From CAZTVN01 sp964617145 (GTDB lineage: Bacteria > Patescibacteriota > Gracilibacteria > UBA1369 > JACRIC01): a DNA stretch of 14,968 nt. This document shows positions 6,397-13,634 of this stretch, in pieces. A program made the position numbers and the translations under genes. Position 1 is the stretch's first letter, and each line of letters starts with the position of its first letter. The DNA lies in NCBI GenBank assembly GCA_964617145.1, contig CAZTVN010000029.1, forward strand, positions 1 to 14,968. Reading direction: 5' to 3'. The notes beneath the pieces are model-generated. The model had not been told where the DNA came from and made no database searches. It saw only the letters and a program-made list of their open reading frames with translations.

Positions 6397-8469
6397 TTAT
6401 CCAAATAAATGCCATGCGGCGATGGCTGGTGCGATAAGAAGGGCAATCGTATTAATGACTTTTATAAGAGCGTTTAAGGCTGGGCCTGAAGTATCTTTGA
6501 AAGGATCTCCTACGGTGTCGCCAACAATGGCTGCCTTATGAGCTTCCGATCCTTTGCCTCCATAATTTCCATCTTCAATAAATTTTTTCGCATTATCCCA
6601 AGCTCCTCCTCCTGTTGCCATTTGAATAGCAAGCAGAAGTCCTGTAACAATGACTCCAATTAACATTCCTCCGAGTGCTTTTGGACCTAAAATGAATCCC
6701 ACTAAAAGTGGTGAAAGTACTGCGATAAGTCCGGGGGGAAACATTTCTTTTAACGCTGCTACGGTAACAATATCCACACATTTATCATATTCTGGTTTTG
6801 CCTTCCCCGTCATGATGCCTTCGATTTCACGAAATTGACGGCGTACTTCTTCTACTATTTTATGAGCTGCTTTTCCTACTGCTTCCATGGTAAGGGCTGA
6901 AAAAAGAAATGGAAGAACACCTCCAAGGAAAAGTCCAATGACTACCTGATAATCTGAAAGATCGAAGCTATAGCTTACGTTTGGAGAATTTTTTGCAAGT
7001 TCTTCGGTGTAGGCTTGAAAAAGTACCAGCGCTGCTAAAGCTGCTGACCCTATAGCGTAGCCTTTTGTTACGGCTTTTGTAGTGTTTCCTATCGCGTCGA
7101 GGGCGTCAGTGTTTTTTCGTACTGCTTCAGGAAGGTCAGCCATTTCGGCTATACCTCCTGCATTGTCTGTGATCGGGCCGTATGAATCTGTCGCGATTAC
7201 AAGCCCTGTAGTTGAAAGCATAGCAACTGCTGCAATGGCAATACCGTAAATACCATTTTCCAGATATGAGTTTTGTCCGAAGTAATATGATAAGGCAATG
7301 GAAATAATGATGGCTATAACAGGCAATAGTGTAGAAAACAGTCCGACAGCAAGTCCCGTAATGATATTTGTGCCTGCTCCGGTGAGAGAAGATTTTGCGA
7401 TTTTTTGTACTGGGCTGAAACTTTTTGAAGTGTAGTATTCTGTTATCACATTCATTGCGAATGTTAAAAAGAGCCCTGTTAGTGCTGCAAAAAATATAGA
7501 GATATCATCGATGAGATAATCGATGGCAAAATAAAAACCAATGGCTGAAATTATTCCTGTTACGATCATTCCTTTATAGAGGGCTCCCATAATGTTTTTC
7601 TTTTTTCCGAGTTTTACAAAAAATGTTCCAATAATGGAAGCTCCGATTGCAATAGAACCAAGAAGAAGTGGTAGTTCAATTCCAGAAATTGCTGTTTTTG
7701 ATGTTAATGTCGATGCTGCTAAAATCATAGCTGCGATAAGCGTGACGGCGTAGGTTTCGAAGAGATCTGCTCCCATGCCGGCGCAATCGCCCACATTGTC
7801 TCCGACATTATCCGCAATTACTGCTGGATTTCGTGGATCGTCTTCGGGAATATTTTTTTCAATTTTTCCAACAAGATCAGCTCCAACATCGGCAGCTTTT
7901 GTGAAGATCCCTCCTCCAACACGGGCAAATAATGAGATGAGTGATGCTCCAAAACCAAAGCCGATGAGAAGATTTGGAATATCACCTTGTGGAATATTAC
8001 CGAATCGTTGAAAACCATAATAAAAACCACTTACTCCTAAAAGAGCCAGTCCCACGACGACCATTCCTGTTACTGAACCGCCTTTAAATGCGACATTTAA
8101 AGCTTCTTCTAAACTTTTTTTTGCGGCGTTTGCTGTTCGCACATTGGCTCGTACCGAAATGGCCATACCGGTAAGCCCGGCAATAGCCGAAAATACGGCT
8201 CCAACAAAAAAGCCTAAAGCGATGAGATAACTATCGTTGTGCTCTCCAACGGGGAGTCCGAATCCAAGGAGTAAGACAATGAAAATGGCGAAAATGGCAA
8301 TGGTTTTGTATTGGCGATTTAAGTAGGCATTGGCTCCTTGTTTAATGGCATTTGCGATTTCTTGCATGGCTACAGTGCCGCTGTTTTGCTTGAGTACCTG
8401 AGTTATCAAGTAAAGAGCGTAGAGGAGTGCTACGATGCTTACGATGATGGCAGTTAAGGTCACATTCAT
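6397..8469 (-). CDS. hppA: Membrane-bound K+-independent H+-translocating pyrophosphatase
   Basis: This enzyme hydrolyses pyrophosphate and pumps protons across the membrane, saving energy released by biosynthesis. The 690-residue protein has the many hydrophobic helices expected (about 16). Substrate-binding motifs are intact: DVGADLVGKIE (194-204), DNVGDNVGDCAGM (220-232), the TDNAGGIAEM segment (434-443) and the late EAHKAAIVGDTVGDPFKDT region. The cation determinant reads GNTTKAVTKG (461-470) with Lys at 465. K+-dependent enzymes have Ala there (GNTTAA), so this one should be K+-independent and H+-pumping. It heads a three-gene minus-strand unit with the 72-residue gene and the BI-1-like gene. 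A TACAAT at 8496-8501 on the minus strand could be its -10, but no good -35 is seen. No Shine-Dalgarno sequence precedes the ATG. Confidence 0.97.
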   Translation of the reverse strand: MNVTLTAIIVSIVALLYALYLITQVLKQNSGTVAMQEIANAIKQGANAYLNRQYKTIAIFAIFIVLLLGFGLPVGEHNDSYLIALGFFVGAVFSAIAGLTGMAISVRANVRTANAAKKSLEEALNVAFKGGSVTGMVVVGLALLGVSGFYYGFQRFGNIPQGDIPNLLIGFGFGASLISLFARVGGGIFTKAADVGADLVGKIEKNIPEDDPRNPAVIADNVGDNVGDCAGMGADLFETYAVTLIAAMILAASTLTSKTAISGIELPLLLGSIAIGASIIGTFFVKLGKKKNIMGALYKGMIVTGIISAIGFYFAIDYLIDDISIFFAALTGLFLTFAMNVITEYYTSKSFSPVQKIAKSSLTGAGTNIITGLAVGLFSTLLPVIAIIISIALSYYFGQNSYLENGIYGIAIAAVAMLSTTGLVIATDSYGPITDNAGGIAEMADLPEAVRKNTDALDAIGNTTKAVTKGYAIGSAALAALVLFQAYTEELAKNSPNVSYSFDLSDYQVVIGLFLGGVLPFLFSALTMEAVGKAAHKIVEEVRRQFREIEGIMTGKAKPEYDKCVDIVTVAALKEMFPPGLIAVLSPLLVGFILGPKALGGMLIGVIVTGLLLAIQMATGGGAWDNAKKFIEDGNYGGKGSEAHKAAIVGDTVGDPFKDTSGPALNALIKVINTIALLIAPAIAAWHLFG

Positions 8470-8719
8470 AGGTTTGAAGGTTTAAAGGACGTAACATTGT
8501 AATTTAAGAAGACTCGAGATGATATTTTATCTTAAATTTTTGAGGAATTAAATGTTTGGATGGAAATTATTGTTGGCATGATTGCCAAATAATTGTAAAG
8601 TTATGCTTGGGGAGATCCTCAAGAGAAATTATCTTACTACTTAAGGACATGCTGAAAATCGTGGTTTTGTCACGAAATTTGCACACTTCGGCTACAAAAG
8701 GATTTTTTATTGTTTTTGT
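8470..8719. other. Divergent intergenic control region, hppA / pantothenate kinase
   Basis: This 250-base gap separates the divergent hppA and pantothenate kinase genes and holds no plausible gene. On the minus strand TACAAT (8496-8501) is a candidate hppA -10. On the plus strand TTGCAC (8679-8684) and TTGTCA (8667-8672) resemble -35 boxes, but neither has a well-spaced -10 before the ATG at 8720. The main structure is the palindrome at 8565-8594. Confidence 0.6.
8565..8594. promoter_or_regulatory. Operator-like palindrome between hppA and the CoA genes
   Basis: TTGGCA-TGAT-TGCCAA (8573-8588) is a perfect 6-bp inverted repeat with a 4-base centre. Skipping TG at 8571-8572, it extends as AATTAT (8565-8570) against ATAATT (8589-8594), giving 12 pairs. 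There is no T-run on either side, so a terminator is unlikely. The position, about 96 bases from the hppA start and 126 from the kinase start, suits a regulator site, though the regulator is unknown. Confidence 0.4.
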
Positions 8720-9595
8720 ATGATTTTGACCCTTGATTTTGGTGCTTCAACGATTGACTGCGTTTTGTCGAAAGAGAAAGATATTATTCACATTCAAACT
8801 TTTGAGTCGCGATCATTTTTTGATCGTCGTCTTTCTGTTTTTTTACAAAAATTTCACATTGATTTGAGTGGTGTTTCGCAGATCCGTGTAACTGGTGGAA
8901 ATACGAGTCTTAAGTTTCAACATATTCGAGGTATTCCCGTGAAACGCGTTGATGAAATTCAAGCCATTGGTCATGGAGGATATTATCTTTTCCAATCTGG
9001 TCAGTATAAGCGTCATACGGTCGTCAGTACGGCTAAAAAGAGGTCTTTACTTGTCGTGAGTATGGGGACAGGGACTTGTATGGTGAAGGTTTTGCCTTCT
9101 GGCCAGCGTTTATCTTGCGAGCATGTTGGAGGCACTGGTGTTGGGGGAGGGACATTCTTGGGTCTTTCAAAAGCGCTTTTGGGGGAGACTGATATTCCTT
9201 CTTTGATTCGACGTTTTGCTCGAGGCGATACGCGTAAAGTTGATCTTTCTGTTCGAGAAATTGTTGGTTCAGGAATTGGCATCGTCTCTGGTACAGTAAC
9301 GGCATCGAATCTTGGAAAACTTGCCTTACTTGGTTTAAAGAAAGGAGAAGAAATTCATTTTAATAAAAATGATCTTGCCGCTGGCATCGCTAATCTCATC
9401 GGTCAGACCATTGCAACGGCAAGCGTTTTTGCAGCAAAAGCTTACGGTATTGAAACTATTGTTCTTGGAGGTAAGTTAACTCGCATTGATCGGATTTCTG
9501 ATATTATTTTTTCTGTGGCGAAACTTTACGGGAAATCTGTCATTTTGCCTGAAAAAGGGGATTATATTTCCGCTCTTGGTGCTTCTTTGCTATAA
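8720..9595 (+). CDS. coaW: Type II pantothenate kinase
   Basis: The enzyme phosphorylates pantothenate with ATP, the first committed step to coenzyme A. The 291-residue sequence has the type II (eukaryote/Staphylococcus-like, ASKHA fold) pattern: an N-terminal phosphate loop (LTLDFGAST, 3-11), the catalytic-type glutamate in DEIQAIGHGG (78-87, Glu79), SMGTGTCM (114-121), HVGGTGVGGGTFLGLSKALLG in the central nucleotide/pantothenate region (135-155), TASNLGK (194-200) and the LGGKLT turn (249-254). It lacks the type I P-loop kinase fold. Type II enzymes are scattered in bacteria and, in Staphylococcus, escape CoA feedback inhibition; whether this one does is unknown. The gene precedes panB by 8 bases, and its stop codon overlaps the likely panB -10. 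No Shine-Dalgarno sequence is seen upstream. Confidence 0.9.
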   Translation: MILTLDFGASTIDCVLSKEKDIIHIQTFESRSFFDRRLSVFLQKFHIDLSGVSQIRVTGGNTSLKFQHIRGIPVKRVDEIQAIGHGGYYLFQSGQYKRHTVVSTAKKRSLLVVSMGTGTCMVKVLPSGQRLSCEHVGGTGVGGGTFLGLSKALLGETDIPSLIRRFARGDTRKVDLSVREIVGSGIGIVSGTVTASNLGKLALLGLKKGEEIHFNKNDLAAGIANLIGQTIATASVFAAKAYGIETIVLGGKLTRIDRISDIIFSVAKLYGKSVILPEKGDYISALGASLL

Positions 9596-9596
9596 T
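9588..9596 (+). promoter_or_regulatory. Extended -10 element for panB, predicting a leaderless message
   Basis: TGCTATAAT (9588-9596) is a full TGN extended -10 with a perfect TATAAT that overlaps the upstream stop codon. The panB ATG at 9604 begins 7 bases after it, where transcription would start. No good -35 is present, as is usual for extended -10 promoters. panB may also be read through from the kinase gene. Confidence 0.45.
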
Positions 9597-9603
9597 TTTT
9601 TTT

Positions 9604-10365
9604 ATGATTGATGGAATTTCGAAACTGAAAGGTGTTCGTAAAATTGCTGCACTTACGGCTTATGATTATCCTTCAGCTCGTATCTTAAGTTCAAAAGGCG
9701 TGGATATTTTACTTGTTGGTGATTCTTTGGGAATGGTTGTTTTTGGTTATGAAAATACCCATTTTGTGACTCTCGATGATATTATTCGTCACGGAAGAGC
9801 TGTTATGAGAGGAAATCAAGGATCTTTGGTTGTTATCGATATGCCTTATGGCACTTGTGATAGTCCTAAAGAGGCGGTTAACAATTGTCGTAAGGTTTGC
9901 GAGATGACTGGTGCGCAGATTGTAAAAATTGAAGGAAAGCCAGAGTGTGTTCGTGCGGTTATTGAAAGCGGGATAGCTGTTATGGGACATAGTGGATTGA
10001 AACCTCAAGAAGTGAATAAATATTGTGTTCAAGGAAAAGATGATATTTCGAGAAAAGCTCTTATTAATGAGGCTTTGGCTCTGCAAGATGCTGGAGTATT
10101 TTCTCTTATTTTGGAATGTATTCCGAGTGAACTTGGCAAAGAAATTACTGATAGACTTTCCATTCCGACGATTGGTATCGGTGCCGGGCCTCATACAGAT
10201 GGGCAAATTTTGGTTCTTCATGATATACTTGGCTTGTCTTTTGGGAAACGCCCTAAGTTTGTGCGTCAGTACGTCGATATGGCGTCTATTATAGGAGAGA
10301 ATGTGAGTCGTTTTATTTTAGATGTGCAATCAGGGGGTTATCCGAAAGAGAATGAAAGTTATTAA
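9604..10365 (+). CDS. panB: 3-methyl-2-oxobutanoate hydroxymethyltransferase (PanB)
   Basis: PanB adds a hydroxymethyl group from methylene-tetrahydrofolate to ketoisovalerate, giving ketopantoate for pantothenate synthesis. The 253-residue TIM-barrel protein is slightly short but complete. Expected motifs are present: LTAYDYPSARI (17-27), VGDSLGMVVFG with the Mg ligand Asp40 (38-48), DMPYG with Asp79 (79-83), VKIEG with Glu109 (107-111), VMGHSGLKPQ (126-135), LECIPSELG with the catalytic Glu171 (170-178), and IGIGAGPHTDGQILVLHDILGL (190-211 in two parts). It lies between pantothenate kinase and coaBC. The next pathway genes, panE for ketopantoate reduction and panC/panD, are not in the window. 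A leaderless start from an extended -10 is likely. Confidence 0.96.
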   Translation: MIDGISKLKGVRKIAALTAYDYPSARILSSKGVDILLVGDSLGMVVFGYENTHFVTLDDIIRHGRAVMRGNQGSLVVIDMPYGTCDSPKEAVNNCRKVCEMTGAQIVKIEGKPECVRAVIESGIAVMGHSGLKPQEVNKYCVQGKDDISRKALINEALALQDAGVFSLILECIPSELGKEITDRLSIPTIGIGAGPHTDGQILVLHDILGLSFGKRPKFVRQYVDMASIIGENVSRFILDVQSGGYPKENESY

Positions 10366-10395
10366 GGAATTTTAAGAAAAATCTACCATCTCCTT

Positions 10396-11598
10396 ATGAA
10401 AAGTCCAGCTTTGCAAGGAAAGAAAATTCTTATAGGTGTTACAGGGAGTGTGGCCATTTTTAAGATTTTTGAACTTATTCGGATTTTAAAAAAAGAATTG
10501 GCGGATATCCGTATCATTATGACTGAGTCGGCAACGAAGCTTGTTTCTCCTCAGCTTTTTCAGGCTCTTTGTGGTTCGCATGTGTATGTTCATCAATTTT
10601 TTCCTTCAAATGATTCGGAAATGCTTTCTTTCCCTCATATTTGTTTAAGTCGATGGTGCGATCTTTTTTTGATTACTCCAGCCACTTCTAATATTCTTGC
10701 CAAATCGGCTCATGGTATAGCTGATGATCTTCTTTCTTCTACCATTTTGGCTTGTGAGCAGCCGATTATTTTTGTCCCCGCTATGAATAGTTCCATGTGG
10801 AAGCATCCGGCTACGGAAGAGAATGTTCGTCTTCTGAAAAAATACGCTGCTTTGATCATTGAACCTGAATCTGGGAATCTTGCCTGTGGCGAATTTGGTG
10901 AGGGACGTATGGCATCGGTTTCGCGTGTTCTTTTTTCTTTACATGAGTGTTTTTCTCCCAAAGATTTTTTAGGAAAAAACCTTCTTATAACCGCTTCGGC
11001 GACTCAAGAACCTCTTGATGATGTTCGTTACCTTACCAATGGATCGACTGGTCAAATGGGTTATGCTTTGGCTTCTTGTGCTGTTTCCCGTGGTGCTCAT
11101 GTTACGCTTATTAGCGGTCCGAGTTTTTTAAAGCCACCTTATAAAGTGGATTTTATTTCGGTTCGAACTGCGAAGGAAATGTTGAGTTCAGTGAAGAAAT
11201 ATTTTCCAGCTTGTGATATTTTTATTTCTGCTGCTGCGGTTACTGATTTTGCTCCCCGCTTAGTTTATAAGGGTAAACGAAAAAAAAACTTATTCCCTTC
11301 ATCTCTTTCTCTTAAAGCTCATCCTGATATTGTGAAAGAAGTTTCTGCTTCTCGTCGTAAAGATCAGATTGTTATCGGTTTTTCTTTGGAAGATTCTTTG
11401 GATAGAGCTCGAGCGTACGAAAAATTAAAGAATAAACATCTTGATGCTATTCTTTTAAATAGTCTTTCCGCTTTAGGTAGTGATCGGGTTCATATCAATT
11501 TCGTAACACAATCTCAAGTGATTGATATTCCCGATACTTCAAAAGACGCTGCATCGGCTTCTATCTTTGATTATTTGGGGAAAATGCTCCCTCTTTAG
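10396..11598 (+). CDS. coaBC: Bifunctional phosphopantothenoylcysteine synthetase/decarboxylase
   Basis: CoaB joins phosphopantothenate to cysteine with CTP, and CoaC decarboxylates the product to phosphopantetheine. The 400-residue fusion shows the N-terminal FMN decarboxylase half: GVTGSVA (14-20), catalytic His81 in FPHICLS, TPATSNILAKSAHGIADDLL (94-113), VPAMNSSMW with Asn131, and LACGEFGEGRM with Cys164 (162-172). The CoaB half starts near 192 with LITASATQEPLDDVRYLTN (197-215, where other enzymes usually have AGGT) and continues with STGQMG, AAAVTDFAP, KGKRKK (292-297, usually KIKK) and IGFSLE. The substitutions are conservative and both active sites look intact. The gene starts 30 bases after panB. 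A weak TACCAT (10383-10388) sits 7 bases before the ATG, and no Shine-Dalgarno motif is present. Confidence 0.95.
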   Translation: MKSPALQGKKILIGVTGSVAIFKIFELIRILKKELADIRIIMTESATKLVSPQLFQALCGSHVYVHQFFPSNDSEMLSFPHICLSRWCDLFLITPATSNILAKSAHGIADDLLSSTILACEQPIIFVPAMNSSMWKHPATEENVRLLKKYAALIIEPESGNLACGEFGEGRMASVSRVLFSLHECFSPKDFLGKNLLITASATQEPLDDVRYLTNGSTGQMGYALASCAVSRGAHVTLISGPSFLKPPYKVDFISVRTAKEMLSSVKKYFPACDIFISAAAVTDFAPRLVYKGKRKKNLFPSSLSLKAHPDIVKEVSASRRKDQIVIGFSLEDSLDRARAYEKLKNKHLDAILLNSLSALGSDRVHINFVTQSQVIDIPDTSKDAASASIFDYLGKMLPL

Positions 11599-11607
11599 AG
11601 AATTTTC

Positions 11608-11616
11608 TGGTATAAT
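11608..11616 (+). promoter_or_regulatory. Extended -10 element before the 436-aa protein gene
   Basis: TGGTATAAT (11608-11616) is a TGN extended -10 with perfect TATAAT. Six bases separate it from the ATG at 11623, so the message would be leaderless or nearly so. The arrangement repeats that seen before panB. Confidence 0.5.
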
Positions 11617-11622
11617 GAAAAG

Positions 11623-12933
11623 ATGACATATCCTCAAGACCAAAACGTTCCCAATTCCGGTGCTTCTCCTCTTCCTCAGGGAGATTCTCGATCTGTCCCC
11701 AAGGATCCGACTCAGGCGTCTCAATTGTCGAAAGAACCAGAAATTCCTCAATCTCCAGTTTCTGCGATTTCTCAGGATCCTTCTTTTGAAGATCTTTTTG
11801 CTAGGACTTCGGGAAGTCCATCAGTTCAAGATCGTCTATCTCCGGATGCAAGTGTCTATCAAACTGGCCGAGATAATTTTTATGATAATGTTCCTTCTAT
11901 TTTCCCTGAAGATGAAACAGAAGAGCCTAAACACATTGAACCTCAAGGGAAACAACAAGAATCACCCCTTAAATTTTCTCCAGAAATTCAGGAAGGCGAG
12001 ATCCTTTCAGGGACTCAACTTAAACCAGAATCTCATCAAGAAACAGACCCTTTACTTCAAGAAGAATCGCCTCAAGAGACTTTTTATGATCGTCTTAAAG
12101 ACACTCTTGATGAAGCGAATATTAATGTTTCAAAAATTATTTCCTATTCTGTAGGATGTCTTGTTTTGATTGCGATTTTTGGATCTTCAATATATTTTGG
12201 ACTTAAATGGTGGCAAAATCGTTCTATCGTTACAGAAAAATCAAAGGTCGAAGAGCCTCAAGAGGAGGAACCGCAGATGGTGGAAAAGCCTTTCAGCAGA
12301 GATTTAGCTCTTGATATAGGCCTTTTTATAGGAAGGGAATTAGGTTCTTTTTCTGGATTTCAAGATAAGAGCTTGAGTATTGCTTTTCTCCTTGGCACTG
12401 AAATGAAGCGTTTTCAAAAGCGTTTTATCCAGCAAGTCGATATTTTGCGTTCCATGCGCAATATGGTAAAAACTGATCTTAAAGCCTATCTTGACCAATC
12501 GCGAGATCGAGCGAAATCTTTAGATGATTATGCGAATGCTATGAACGATCAGAAATCAGAAGCTGTTAAAGTCCTTTCGGAATTAGAAAGTTTGATAGCC
12601 TTATTTGAAACAGAATTTCATAATAATGAGTCTACGCAAGCAGAGTATGAGCAGCGTTTTTTCCTTGCTTTACAAAATTATCGTGGCAGAGAGTCACAGG
12701 AGTTGCTTGAAAAATTTGTTATGTTTGGGAGGGATCAAGTCGAAGTTCGTGCATGGTTTTATGCCTTGCGTTCTTTAAGAGATTCTTATAAGAGAGTTTT
12801 AGCTTTTATGGATAAAAAAATTCAGGATATTTCTTTGAATCGTAAAGCCTTGATTTCGGGTGTGCAAGTTGTCCCTGTTGAAGGTTCTGATTTGAATCTT
12901 GTTATAACTCCGCAATCACTTGAAGGCGAGTAG
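11623..12933 (+). CDS. Unrecognised single-pass membrane protein (436 aa)
   Basis: I do not recognise this family. The first about 150 residues are low-complexity, rich in Pro, Ser, Gln, Glu and Asp, and probably disordered. A single hydrophobic helix lies at about 172-195 (ISYSVGCLVLIAIFGSSIYF). A short acidic linker follows (EEPQEEEPQ, 210-218), then a largely helical region of about 190 residues (225-410) with heptad-like charged stretches, such as KRFIQQVDILRSMRNMVKTDLKAYLDQ (read in parts), suggesting a helical bundle or coiled coil. It ends with a short beta-like tail (VQVVPVEGSDLNLVI). There is no signal peptidase site, enzyme motif or Cys pair. Topology is not clear from flanking charges. 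It follows coaBC by 24 bases but has its own extended -10. A structural, scaffold or envelope role is possible but unsupported. It ends only 4 bases from the convergent recO. Confidence 0.85.
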   Translation: MTYPQDQNVPNSGASPLPQGDSRSVPKDPTQASQLSKEPEIPQSPVSAISQDPSFEDLFARTSGSPSVQDRLSPDASVYQTGRDNFYDNVPSIFPEDETEEPKHIEPQGKQQESPLKFSPEIQEGEILSGTQLKPESHQETDPLLQEESPQETFYDRLKDTLDEANINVSKIISYSVGCLVLIAIFGSSIYFGLKWWQNRSIVTEKSKVEEPQEEEPQMVEKPFSRDLALDIGLFIGRELGSFSGFQDKSLSIAFLLGTEMKRFQKRFIQQVDILRSMRNMVKTDLKAYLDQSRDRAKSLDDYANAMNDQKSEAVKVLSELESLIALFETEFHNNESTQAEYEQRFFLALQNYRGRESQELLEKFVMFGRDQVEVRAWFYALRSLRDSYKRVLAFMDKKIQDISLNRKALISGVQVVPVEGSDLNLVITPQSLEGE

Positions 12934-12937
12934 TTTT

Positions 12938-13603
12938 TCAGAAAAGCACTCTCTCGTTGTTGGTGTTTTTTTCAATGAAACGCGCGCTTTTTATCGTTTC
13001 AAATTCTATATATTGTTTCAGTAATTCGTTCGTTTTTCGTAAAAGATTTGATCGAATTTCTTCACTCACTTTGGCGTCGGCTATACGTGAGAGCGGGTAT
13101 TTTTGCATAGTATTTAATCCACGATCTTCTTTTTTTAGTGCGATGGTTTCAAAATCGGGGAGCAGCCCAAGATGAGTGAGAAATTTGACGATATATGAAG
13201 CTAAAATAATTTGAGGCTCTTTTTCTTCATCAAGTAATGTAAGTGTTAATTTTAAAAGGTTGAATATTTCTGGCAAATTTTCATCTTTCAAACAAAGTTT
13301 ATCCGTAATTTCCACTATGAAGCACGCGAGTGAAAAACGATAAAAATTTTCTTTGATATGTGAATGAGTTTTAATGGTTTCGCACTGCGTTATTATTATT
13401 TTTTCTGATTTTGTCGAATAGAGATCAAATTGACCAATATTGAGAAATTCAAAATGACTGTTTCTTCGACTTGTTATCTTCCTTGATCCTTTTGCGTAGG
13501 TTATTATTTTTCCATGGTTTGAAGTAAAAAGAAGCACGGAACGATCTTGTTCGAAAATATTTGATGTTTTTAAGACGATGCCGATTGTTTTTGTATGGCG
13601 CAT
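12938..13603 (-). CDS. recO: DNA repair protein RecO
   Basis: RecO, with RecF and RecR, loads RecA onto single-stranded DNA covered by SSB during gap repair. The N-terminal OB-fold region is clear: TKTIGIVLKTSNIFEQDRSVLLFTSNHGKI followed by TYAKGSRKITSRRNSHFEFL (both read in parts), with the basic AKGSRK segment. The helical C-terminal part matches the family less closely, and the zinc-finger cysteines of some RecO proteins are absent. I chose the ATG at 13603 (221 residues). A longer frame reaches 13672, but its extra 23 residues lie outside the family start and overlap ftsX. A TATAGT (13613-13618, minus strand) sits 9 bases before the chosen ATG, consistent with an internal promoter. The gene ends 4 bases from the convergent 436-aa gene. 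Confidence 0.85.
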   Translation of the reverse strand: MRHTKTIGIVLKTSNIFEQDRSVLLFTSNHGKIITYAKGSRKITSRRNSHFEFLNIGQFDLYSTKSEKIIITQCETIKTHSHIKENFYRFSLACFIVEITDKLCLKDENLPEIFNLLKLTLTLLDEEKEPQIILASYIVKFLTHLGLLPDFETIALKKEDRGLNTMQKYPLSRIADAKVSEEIRSNLLRKTNELLKQYIEFETIKSARFIEKNTNNERVLF

Positions 13604-13612
13604 ACAATAAAC

Positions 13613-13618
13613 ACTATA
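13613..13618 (-). promoter_or_regulatory. Possible -10 element for recO
   Basis: On the minus strand TATAGT lies 9 bases upstream of the chosen recO start, in the 31-base gap after ftsX. No good -35 is seen. It supports the short recO start but could be chance in AT-rich sequence. Confidence 0.3.
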
Positions 13619-13634
13619 ATTTTTAGAAGTTTTT

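Noticed and set aside
6770..6778. DnaA box-like ATATCCACA
   Set aside because: It is a single one-mismatch copy inside the hppA coding sequence with no neighbouring boxes, expected by chance.
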